Source: Coptis chinensis
Taxonomy: Eukaryota; Streptophyta; Magnoliopsida; Ranunculales; Ranunculaceae
Assembly: GCA_015680905.1 (NCBI GenBank)
Contig: CM027381.1
Span: 65,523,501 to 65,587,500, forward strand
Length of the DNA: 64,000 bases
Direction of reading: 5' to 3'
The notes under the pieces were generated by a model that saw nothing but the letters and a program-made list of their open reading frames with translations, was not told the origin of the DNA and ran no database searches. A program made the position numbers and the translations under genes. Every line of letters starts with the position of its first letter. Positions within the stretch are counted from its first letter, which is position 1. Of the stretch, positions 23,856 to 33,110 are shown one piece after another.

Positions 23856-24848
23856 AATGGTCGACGCCTCCACTCCTAATAATAGCTCTACTCCAGATTC
23901 TGATGATCCTTTCTATGTCCATCACTCAGATAGTCCCACGGCTATCCTCGTATCTCCTCTGTTTATCAGGGGACAATTATCCAACTTGGTTACGGTCTAT
24001 CTCTAGAGCCCTTCGAGCAAAGAATAAGTTTGGTTTTGTCAATGGCTCTATAACCCCTCCTAGCACTCCCAAAGAAAAATCCAAGTGGTCGCGATGTGAT
24101 GACCTTGTTACTTCATGGATTCTCAATTCTTTTACTCCAGATATCCATGGCAGCATCCTCTATGCCGACTCTGCATCCGAAATCTGGAAAGATCTAAGTG
24201 ATCGTTTTTCACAAACTAATGCACCCAAGGTTTTTCAACTGAAGGATTCTGTCACTCTTCTCAAGCAAGACAATCGTCTGGTATCTGTTTATTTCACTTT
24301 ACTTAAATCTTTCTGGGATGAATTAAGTTCTTTATCTACTATGCCTGCTTGTACTTGTGGTCATACATCTATTTTTGCCAAAGAGGTTGAAGACGGTCGT
24401 TCTATGAAATTCATGCAAGGCCTAGATGCCCGTTTTCAATCCATCCACAGTCAAATTCTCTTGATGGATCATTTTCCTCGTATGTCCAAGATTTATTCTT
24501 TAATCCGATAAGAGAAAAGCAACAAGAGATTCATGCACTCTCTCTTCCTTCTGCTCCAGACGCTGCTACCCTGAGTACTCATTTTCAGAAGACCAACTGG
24601 GCTTCTTCTTTGAAATTAGGTCTGTCTAAACCTCCACAGCAGCCTGGTGGCTCGCCACGACCGAAGCTTGGCGCCCCGGATCTGAGGGCCACCGAGGCGA
24701 GCACGCGCTCGACCATTCTGCAACCATTGCAACCAAGTTGGACATCATATTGGTACATGCTACAAACTGCATGGTTATCCACCCAAGCCTGCTCAGGCTA
24801 ATTCGGTTGCTACAGACTCCAATTCTCCTGTTTTCTCCATAGAACAAT
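23856..24848 (+). pseudogene. Copia-2 gag
   Basis: The capsid polyprotein starts with MVDASTPNNSSTPDSDDPF and YVHHSDSPTAILVSPL, then shifts frame at about 23960. It continues with LSGDNYPTWLRSISRALRAK, LVTSWILNSFTPDIHGSILY and FWDELSSLSTMPACTCGHTS, the usual copia gag domain. A stop at about 24511 (after KIYSLIR) and another frame change precede the CCHC knuckle CNHCNQVGHHIGTCYKLHGY at about 24718-24780. A GC-rich insertion (24645-24712) sits just upstream of the knuckle. Confidence 0.87.
24645..24712. repeat. Paired GC-rich hairpin module in Copia-2 gag
   Basis: GTGGCTCGCCAC (24648-24659, 5-bp arms) and CGAGCACGCGCTCG (about 24697-24711, 5-bp arms, ACGC loop) flank a GC-rich spacer with GGATCTGAGGGC. 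The ACGC loop is the same as in the Copia-1 module at 15299-15345. Orientation relative to the coding strand is opposite to Copia-1. Confidence 0.55.
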
Positions 24849-26379
24849 ACAACCAACTTCTCGGTTTGCTTGATTCAGGTAGTACCTCTTCACAAGCAAA
24901 CCTGACAGGTATATCTCTCTCGTGTTTTTCTAAATCCATATGGATCATTGACTCTGGTGCTACCAATCATGTCTGTTCTTCATTACATCTATTTTCTCAC
25001 TATCATACTTGTTTAACACATTCTACTCTTAAACATCCAGATGGAACAGACCATTTAATTACTCATGTTGGTAGTGTCATTCTCTCTCCCCTTTTGCGTC
25101 TTGATAACGTTAAGTTTGTTCCCACCTTTCATTTTAATTTGCTTTCCATTAGTGAACTAGTCAAGTCTCACCCTATCTCTGTCACGTTCACTAATGATTC
25201 TTGCCTTTTTCAGGACCAATTAACGAAGAAGAAGATTAGATTGGGACGACTTAATGGGGGACTCTACCATCTCCAACTAGCTTCTGTTTGCTCATCCCAC
25301 AACTCCACCACAAATAATTCATGGCATTATCGCCTAGGACATCTATCTTCCACGCCTTTGCAGATTTTAGCTAAGCAGTTTCCTTTCATTTCTAGTTCAA
25401 ATAATGCTACTTGCACTGTATGTCCGCAAGCTAAGCAAACTCGTTTATCTTTTTCTTATAGTTCAATAAAAACTATTAGACCTTTTCAAATGATTCATTG
25501 TGATATTTGGGGTCCTTTTCATTTACCATCATATTCCAATGCTCATTTTTTCTTAACTATTGTCGATGATTTTAGTTGTGCTACATAGATTTATCTTATG
25601 ACTGTCAAATCTGAAACTGCCATGCATTTACAATCTTTTTTTTTTGCCATGGTTCATACTCAATTTCATTCTACAATACATTCACTCATTTCTGGCCATA
25701 GCAACATTGATGACCATTTTCATGAAATCCAAGTCCTTCGATCCGACAATGGCTCTAAATTTATATCCCATAACATGCAACAATTCTTTTCAAAACATGG
25801 GGTAATCTACCAACGTAGTTGTGTTGCTACTCCCCAACAAAACGCTGTTGTTAAAAAAAACATCGTCACTTACTCAACGTTGCACGAGCATTACGTTTTC
25901 AAGCTCACCTCCCATTATCCTTCTAGGGTGAATGCATTCTCACCGCATGCTATCTCATTAACAAAATTCCTAGCACCTTGTTAAATGACAAATCACCTCA
26001 TGAGCTTCTATTTACAATAACTCCCACTCTTGCCCATCTTCGTGTTTTTGGTTGTTTGTGTTTTGCTCACAACACTTCCATTAAAAATAAGTTTGATCAC
26101 CGCAGGAAACCTGACATCTTCATTGGTTATCCTTATGCTCAAAAAGGCTATCGCATTTATGATTTATCTTCCAAGAAAATTTATACTTCCCGTGACGTGA
26201 TTTTCCATGAGACTGTATTTCCCTATCAACATTTATCTCCCCCCCCCCCATCACATCTGCTTGTTTCTCCCTTACCCATCCCAGACAATGAAACCTTCGA
26301 CATTCAATCATCTCATGTAATTCCAATGGATGGAGCGCGACCTATTCCAGCCCAAATCGAGGCGTTCTCTTCTTCCTAA
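24849..26379 (+). pseudogene. Copia-2 protease and integrase
   Basis: Protease: WIIDSGATNHVCSS (about 24943-24985), with Asp-Ser-Gly as active site, then FHFNLLSISEL. The GAG-pre-integrase block WHYRLGHLSS and CTVCPQAKQTRLSF carry the His and Cys residues of the zinc-binding region. Integrase core: HCDIWGPF (first Asp), VLRSDNGSKF (second Asp), then PQQNAVVKKN, where the conserved Glu of the DDE triad is Lys. LRVFGCLCFAH and the GYPYAQKGYRIYD block follow. TGG to TAG is the likely cause of the stop at 25588, and the frame shifts at about 25980 and 26330. A degenerate GC-rich hairpin copy lies at 26331-26370 in the linker. Confidence 0.88.
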
Positions 26380-28190
26380 CAATATTCCCACTCCTCCAGC
26401 TCCGTCACCCCCCCTTCTGGAAGATCCTCTGCCATCCCACCTCCTCAATACTCCTGCCTCAACTCAATCTACTAGAATGCAACAACCCCCACCACTCCTC
26501 ATCCAAGATTATCATTGTCCTACTCTCACCAAGGCACCTACAGTCCCTCGTTCGGCCAACCTCCTCCAATCGGACTCTAAGGTAATACGGTCTTCCACTC
26601 CATACCCTATGGCTTTTTATGTTTCTGACACTAACTTTTCTCCTTGTCACAAAGCTTTTTTGTCTAAAGTGTCTTCTTCAGTTGTTCTTACATCCTTTTC
26701 TCAAGCTGTCAAAATTCCAAAATGGAGAGCTGCTATGGCTGTTGAAATTGCAGCTTTGGAACAAAATAACACATGGACTCTTGTTCCGTCATCTTTTCAT
26801 CATAAGCCTATTGGTTGTAAATGGGTTTTCAAGATTAAATATCATTCAGATGGTTCTATTGAACGTTACAAAACTCGTCTTGTTGCCAAGGGTTACAATC
26901 ACCCGTTGCAAAACTAGTCACTGTTCGATTACTTCTCTCCATTGCTGCTATCAAACATTGGACTCTTCATCAGCTGGATGTCCACAATGCCTTTCTCCAA
27001 GGCGATTTGGATGAAACTGTTTATATGACATTACCTCCTGGATTCGCCAAAGAGGGGGAGAACAAGATATGTCGCCTCAATAAGTCCTTATATGGACTCA
27101 AGCAGGCTTCTCGACAATGGTTTGCCAAACTATCTACCACTCTTATCACTGCCAGCTTCACTCAATCTAAGTCTGACTATTCCCTATTCACTAATATTTG
27201 TGGTTCTGATTCTACATTTGTCCTTGTATATGTGGATGACATTCTGATCACAGGCAACAATCCTTCTCTCATTCAGAACTTGAAGAAATTTTTAGAATCA
27301 AAGTTCTATATAAAGGACTTGGGACGTCTAAAATATTTCTTGGGTATCGAGGTTGCTCGTTCCAAAGAAGGATTATTTCTTACATAACGCAAATGTCTTT
27401 TGGACATTCTGTCTGATTGTGGTATCACTGGTGGTCATATTTCTGAGTTCCCTATGGAACAAAACATCAACCTCCATACCGATAATGACACATTACTTCA
27501 GGATCATACTGTCTATCGCCACTTGATTGGGCGTCTCTTATATCTCACAGTTACACATCCAGATATCACTTATTTTGTTAATTATCTTAGCCGTTTCATG
27601 CAGTCCCCACAGACTCCACATCTAGATGCTGCTCATCGTATACTCCGCTATCTTAAAGGTTCGATCAACAAAGGGATTCTCTTATCCGCTAATAGTTCTT
27701 TACACATCTCTGGTTTCTGTGACTCTGATTGGGTTGGCTGCCCTGTCACTCGTCGTTCTACTAATGGTTATTGCACTTTTCTTAGTTCTAGCCCTATATC
27801 TTGGAAAACAAAGAAACAGAGCAATGTATCTCGTTCTTCTGCTGAAGCCGAATATTGTTCTATGGCTACTCTGGCATGTGAACTTCAATGGTTGAAGTAT
27901 CTTCTCTCTGACTTAAGCATCTCTTATCCTTCTCCGATGACCATGTTCTGTGACAATCAAGCAGCCCTTCATCTCTCTCAAAATCCAGTTTTTCATGAAC
28001 GAATGAAGCACATCAAATTGGACTATCATTTCTTACGCGACAAGATACAGGCCAAGTTACTATCTCCTACGTTTGTTCCATCCTCAGATCAGGTGCATGG
28101 CTGATGCCTTCACTAAACCTCTCGGCAAGGACACCTTTCTGAGATTAATTCGCAAGTTGGGAGTTCTTGATATTCACTCTCCAACTTGAG
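26330..28190 (+). pseudogene. Copia-2 reverse transcriptase and RNase H
   Basis: The RT begins around 26717 with KWRAAMAVEIAALEQNNTWT and KWVFKIKYHSDGSIERYKTR. About 30 bp is deleted at 26900-26915, between VAKGY and the [12 protein letters not shown] segment, which shifts the frame. It resumes with [28 protein letters not shown] and the intact active site YVDDILITG (about 27229-27255). A stop at 27387 precedes the LLDILSDCG segment. RNase H runs 27600-28104 with HLDAAHRILRYLKGS, GFCDSDWVGC, SSAEAEYCSMA, FCDNQAAL and the HE-x-x-KHIKLDYHF block. A last frame change separates the ADAFTKPL tail. The coding end is about 28188, at the polypurine-like GGCGGAG before the LTR. Confidence 0.9.
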
Positions 28191-28196
28191 GCGGAG

Positions 28197-28489
28197 TATT
28201 AGAAGTCGTTCTTCAAGTCATAGTGGAAAGCGCGACCTGCGCTCTACCAAAGCACAAATAGAAATAGCCACGCCCGAAAAACAAGAATACAAATACACTG
28301 ACTGCGCTCTGTCAAAGCTTAACCCGAGCGCGACCCGTGCCTCGCGTATTGTTTAGAAACCCACACCACCGACTGTTTTAGTTTAGTTCCTATTTAAGAT
28401 TCTTGTAATCTCTATATAAACATCTTATAATCTTCTTAGAAATTAATTAAGTAAATATTCTCTCCAATCAATCTCTCTCTAATTTATCA
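28197..28489 (+). repeat. Copia-2 3' LTR
   Basis: 293 bp, starting TATTAGAAGTCGTTC and ending AATTTATCA. It aligns with 23481-23785 over both halves. The TATA box is repeated at 28413-28420. AGATA at 28490-28494 is the second copy of the target-site duplication. Confidence 0.92.
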
Positions 28490-28688
28490 AGATACACTCT
28501 CCAATCAATGGTTTATTTACCCGATCGTTCTTTGTACTTAGTTGTCAAGAAAACATTAATTTGACCGGTTTATATAAGCTGATGGGTCGGCTAGAAATTG
28601 TTTGGGGCAATTATCTGTTGGTCCAATGATGCCATTGATTAGCATACCTCTTTTTGTACCTTTTTTGGTTTCACACATACATACTTAG

Positions 28689-29344
28689 GGGTTGTTTGTT
28701 TTTTTTGAATTCAGCATTTAGAGCCTCTTAAACTTAAGTTTTAAGCATTCAGAGACTCAAAACTTGTTTGTTTTTTTTAAGTAGTTTAAGCATTCCAATT
28801 TTCAAGATTTAGCATTCAAAGACAAAAATTTCTTACCTGAATTAATTCTAATACTTGAAACAAGAAAGTCTCTTCTTGCCCTTTTCTTAAGAACCCAATC
28901 AAGAACCCATCTACTTTCCTACCTTGACTTTTATGGCTTCAAAATTTCTTCAAAATTTGATGTTGACGTCCGCGGGTTTTTTTTTTTTTTGGTGAACGAT
29001 ATCCACTTTGTTAAAAATAGAAGTACATATATATATTCTGAAAGTAAACAAAATATGAAAATAAACCGTTAAAATATATTTGTGAAAGCATATTTTAAAT
29101 AAATTTATTTATTATTTATTTTTTTCGATAATCCATCTCTTCTCCTCAAATATAATATATATTTTGGTTAACAAGAAATCAAGTTAGTGTTTAAAATAGA
29201 TAGTATGAGTAAAATTATGCCAATGATTTATATTCGACTTTTTTTGTTATTCTAACAGAAAACAAACATGTTTTTTGAATCAATCGACATTTAGCATTCA
29301 CATTCATACATTCAAAGATTCATAGGCTCGGAAAACAAAATCCC
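28689..29344. mobile_element. Candidate MITE (hAT-like ends), about 656 bp
   Basis: The left end reads GGGTTGTTTGTTTTTTTTG and the right end, in reverse, GGGATTTTGTTTTCCGAG, an imperfect terminal inverted repeat. ACTTAG flanks both sides directly (28683-28688 and 29345-29350). Internal motifs AGCATTCA and TTTAGCATTCA recur near both ends. There is no coding capacity. A 6-bp duplication fits neither hAT (8 bp) nor Harbinger (3 bp) well, so the superfamily is uncertain. A T tract at 28979-28991 followed by GGTGAACGATATCC may be a nested LINE tail. Confidence 0.5.
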
Positions 29345-29858
29345 ACTTAGTCATTTAGCTAGGTAGCTAGCAGCTAGGCCAGTAATGTTGTACTTTTTAG
29401 TTTGTTTATAATTTTAAATCTCTAGTATTCATTGCTGGCGAAATCGCATAACATTATTTTGCTTTACAACAATGATTGGGGCTAGAGTTGTAAACAACTA
29501 ATAGAGGAGACATACTGATCTTGATCTCAAGGAATTTAAGAGCTAAATGGCGGTCCATATTTAATATAAGAAAGTTAGTCTATGGCTCAGATTTAAATTT
29601 AATGTCTTGACTCTTGAGTTTGGTGTAGAGGTTTAATGAATCCAAACTCTAACAGAAAATCTAGGCCACCAAATTGGAAAGGATAGAACGAACCTACATG
29701 GCCCAGAAAAAAAAACCTCCGAAATCAATTATGATTGGTGTATTATATTAAAATAATGAGTTAAAATCTCTCTCTTCTCTCTCCTCTCTCCTCTCTCCTC
29801 ACCAGCCAATCACAACTGACTTCTAAAGTTTTTTTTATATTGGGCATGTGTGACACTC

Positions 29859-29866
29859 GCGCCAAT
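29859..29866 (-). promoter_or_regulatory. E2F-like site, distal
   Basis: ATTGGCGC on the minus strand fits the plant E2F consensus WTTSSCSS. It lies about 260 bp upstream of the PSF1 start codon. E2F factors drive S-phase expression of plant replication genes. Confidence 0.45.
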
Positions 29867-30038
29867 AAAAAAAAACAGTGTATTGCAAAACTCTTGGCAT
29901 CTTAGGCTATGGGAAAATGGGATCGCTAGGGTAATACAATTCAAATTTGCCACCCATCTATTCTCTCATTCCATTTCAACTTTATTAACAATTAATATTT
30001 TGGATTGTTTATTTTCGTAAATTTAAATCAACAATTTA

Positions 30039-30046
30039 GCGCCAAA
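30039..30046 (-). promoter_or_regulatory. E2F-like site, proximal
   Basis: TTTGGCGC on the minus strand is an exact match to TTTSSCGC, 82 bp upstream of the PSF1 start codon at 30129. Position, sequence and a second site further upstream make a former S-phase promoter plausible. Confidence 0.6.
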
Positions 30047-30128
30047 ATATTAATTTTCGGCCTTCCCATAAATTTTCATTTCTGTTACTATTTCTTGTGT
30101 TTATTGGTTCTAAGAAGCAAACTAGAAC

Positions 30129-30203
30129 ATGCATGGAAGAAGGGCATCTCAATTATTGAAACATCTTTCCACCAATGAACCCGGTCAACTTTCTTCTTTC
30201 GAT
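30129..30203 (+). pseudogene. PSF1: PSF1 exon 1
   Basis: The start codon opens 25 codons that match the N-terminus of plant PSF1 (Met-x-Gly-Arg-Arg/Lys-Ala-x-Gln-Leu). The exon ends in complete codon GAT before GTAACT. The frame is intact within this exon. Confidence 0.8.
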
Positions 30204-30282
30204 GTAACTTTTGTTTCAAGTCTAGCCTCAATTAATCATTTTACTCATTTTGCTAATCTGTAATCACATGTACATTTTGTAG

Positions 30283-30339
30283 ACTGAGTAATTTAAGAAT
30301 GTGGCACGCACCACATTGAGCTTCAGGGCATGATTACGT
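30283..30339 (+). pseudogene. PSF1: PSF1 exon 2, damaged
   Basis: Begins after a TTTTGTAG acceptor. The homologous frame gives Val-Ile, a stop, then ECGTHHIELQGMIT, resembling the VI-x-ECN-x-HH segment of PSF1. Two stops lie in that frame before ECG. A GTGAGT donor follows. The next coding part of the normal protein is not present downstream. Confidence 0.65.
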
Positions 30340-30439
30340 GTGAGTATTCTCTCCGTGTTACCATTCAATGCTTTATTTTCTTCTTTTTATCTTCTGATCG
30401 ATCTCATTGTTTTGTTACTAATCGGGTACAAAAGTGCAG

Positions 30440-30588
30440 ACATTATCCAAAGTTTTAGATGGAAGGTGGGGGCTGTCCTCCCACAAGAAGTTCAACAAAA
30501 GGTTAACTACTCAGAGGAAGAGTATTTCAAGAATCACTCTGTGCCCTTAGAGTCGTACATGTCAGAGATGGAAGTTGATTTGACTGTG
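30440..30588 (+). pseudogene. PSF1: PSF1 exon 3 (central helical part)
   Basis: After an AAGTGCAG acceptor the frame reads IIQSFRWKVGAVLPQEVQQK, then EYFKNHSVPLESYM and SEMEVDLTV. It is uninterrupted and ends exactly at GTG before GTAAGT. This is the best-preserved exon and fixes the family identification. Confidence 0.88.
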
Positions 30589-30880
30589 GTAAGTTTCAAT
30601 TCCTCTGTCTCTCATCCACAATTGAGTGACTATGATACAGTGGTAGTGTAAGTTTAAATAATATTGGAGCTTATATGAAATTGTTGGAAATGTTAGAAAA
30701 ATAGATTTGCACATATCTATTGAGATATGAATAAATAATTTGTCTCCCAAATTATTCCATATTGAGATGAAATGATAGCCTCTCCTGCGGGCGAAAGCAG
30801 CCATTACCCTTAGCTCGCATTACACCTCTAACCTTGCTTGTCCCTTATACACAATCTATCTTAGTTCTTCTCTTTACCCC

Positions 30881-30902
30881 ACACACACACACACACACAC
30901 AC
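30881..30902. repeat. CA microsatellite in LINE leader
   Basis: About ten CA units within the presumed LINE 5' UTR, a few bases before the ORF1 start codon. Confidence 0.9.
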
Positions 30903-30927
30903 CCCCTTAACCCCTGTGTGTAGAGCT

Positions 30928-33110
30928 ATGACTTCTATACATAATCATCTGCTATTAGGAGAAACATCTACATCCACAGCAGCAAAAGTGGAATTATTAC
31001 AGCAGCAAATGAAGAATCTTCTTAATTCAAAAAAACAAGTGAGAATAGAGTGTCTTAACCAAGAGGACCAGGAGAATGAAAAACTCATGGTTGTAGGGAA
31101 ACTTTTTGGGGGAAATCAAATTAATCTTGATGATTTGGGAGGAGAGCTCCACCGCTTATGGCAAACAAGGGGACATATCACTATGGAGCTAAATCACTAA
31201 AGAGCATGTCAAGATTCTGTTTGAACAAGAGGAGGAGTTAAGACATGTTACCAACAATGGCCCTTGGCTCATCCACGGTCACATTCTGTCGATCATGAAC
31301 TGGGTAAGTTGTCAACACATTGAGGATTATAACTTTGATCTGATCAATTACTAGGTACAAATATGGGGATTGCCTAGGGAGCGAATCAATAAAACAAATG
31401 TAAACATCATCGGTGCAGAACTGGGCAAGGTCTCTGAGGAGGACATATCATGCTCTATAGAGTTTAACAAACCAGTAGCAAGGGTTCGTGTCTTGCTGGA
31501 TATCAAAGAAAGACTCACAAAAGACTTGACAGTCATGCTTGAAACAGGAACCTCTGTTCATGTCAAGTTTAAATATGAGAAGCTAGACTTGTTCTGCTAC
31601 TTCTGTGGGGTAATAGGGCATGACCATTATGCCTGCCGGATCATAGCCCATCATGGATATGAGCTGATAAAATGTGGTGGTTCCAGCAAGGATGTGAAAC
31701 CAAATTTCACTAGTATGATGAAGGCTTCCAAATTCTTTAATGGGATAGCTTGCGAGAGAAAGCAAGTGGTGAGTTTTTCTGGCCAACCAAGACAACCTCG
31801 TTTCAATGAGATCCCAGGCCCTGCTTTGGGGAGGTACTTCGGCAAAGGTAGAGCATCGGCGACACGTGGTCCTTTAGGAGAAGAAAAGTCCAGCTTGGCC
31901 TCACGACAAAACCAAAAAATAGCCGTTGAAGACTCTGTAAGAGGAGCGCATAACATGGGAACATCTGGCTCTACAACGGTCAAAAGCACAGAGGTTCACA
32001 TGGAGGTAGAATCCAGTTCTCGCAACTCTGAAATGAATGGGCCATAGAGCAATATGCAACTTGGGCCTAGGCCATCCTTTGAAAGTAACAGTCTGGGGTC
32101 AGGTTCGGGATCGCGCGCTGGAAGTGAACTAATGACCCTGATCCAAGCCCAGGACTATCAGGTTGGACCCCCTGTTTTGGGTACTCAGGAGATGGATCTA
32201 CCCACAGCCTCCAGCTCAACAAAGCCCAACTGGAAGGATCTAGAAGACCTAGAATCCAAAAAACAAAAATCTAGAAATCAAAACCAAGTACCTTATCTTC
32301 TCTATAGGGACTCGTTGGAAACCCAACCTGATCTAAACCTAGTTGAGACAGATGAGGGAACCCAAGGTCTGGGGAATGAATATGCTGACCACGCCATGCT
32401 TTTCCAGCATACAAGACTGGTCCGAAAAGATGGCAAAGCTTTCAAGCAGCTGGCGGTGCGAAATCCAAGATTTGCAAAGAAAAGTCACAGCAGATCTACC
32501 CACAGCTACACCTCATGTCCACAAGATCTTGGCTTCAATCACTCCAGCTCAGAAAAAAAACAACAAAAGAAAGATCTCAGCTTTGAGTCCCACCATGGCT
32601 GAAAAAGGAAAAAAACAGGAGGAGATGCTGGGTAGAGGAGTGAGGAATGCTATCAACAGGTCAAAGAAGGCTAAGATTGAGGCTGAGGAGATGAAACGAC
32701 AAGGAAAGGGAAAGAAGCTTATACCAAGGAATGCCAATATCATAACTCTGTCAAGTGAGTCAACTGAGGAGCAGGGGAACCAGGAATCTAGGATGATACT
32801 TTATCAGCAAGAGGGGGAGCAATATGATTCAGAAGATAGTGTATCACAGCCCCTACCTTTGGCCACTGATGATTCAGATATGCGCAATACTTTGGGTAGG
32901 AGAACAACATGTCAAGGTCAAGGATCGAATCCAGCTCCAGAAGATAGTGAGGAAAGTATCTGGGAACATTATGCTAAATCAAAGTACTGGAATGGGGACA
33001 TGCCCAGCTCGAGTGGTGCCACTAGCACGAACAAAAAGGATGCACACTATGCTAAAGCTTCAACAGGGTTCGCGGTGACTGTCCCAACACAGTCACCTTC
33101 ATCTCAATGA
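30928..33110 (+). pseudogene. LINE ORF1 (gag-like RNA-binding protein)
   Basis: The start codon at 30928 opens a frame with a DUF4283-type region (LMVVGKLFGG; later GPWLIHGHILSIMNW after a frame change near 31195). TGG to TAG at about 31352 interrupts it before VQIWGLPRERIN. The CCHC knuckle CYFCGVIGHDHYAC is at about 31598-31640. A long polar, Ser/Lys-rich tail shifts frame between about 32343 and 32600 and ends at 33110. ORF1 proteins coat LINE RNA. The last four bases overlap the ORF2 start as ATGA. Confidence 0.82.

Larger units (their letters stand above)
23481..28489 (+). mobile_element. Copia-2: Ty1/copia LTR retrotransposon
   Basis: A full-length 5.0-kb element with two LTRs (23481-23785 and 28197-28489), a primer site (23786) and gag, zinc knuckle, protease, integrase, RT and RNase H in copia order. 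A 5-bp target-site duplication AGATA lies at 23476-23480 and 28490-28494. The LTRs differ mainly by an indel-rich block at about 23530-23580 versus 28250-28310. The coding region has several stops and frameshifts, and the integrase lacks its catalytic Glu, so it is inactive. Confidence 0.95.
29351..30128. other. Upstream region of the PSF1 pseudogene
   Basis: Non-coding. Contains a CT-rich microsatellite (29768-29806), CCAAT-type sequences and two E2F-like sites listed separately. No TATA box is obvious close to the PSF1 start codon, which is common for replication genes. Confidence 0.55.

Noticed and set aside
30340..30651. The 103-codon ORF starting MSILSVLPFNALF as a membrane protein.
   Set aside because: Its start is intron sequence; only the part from 30440 to 30588 matches PSF1.
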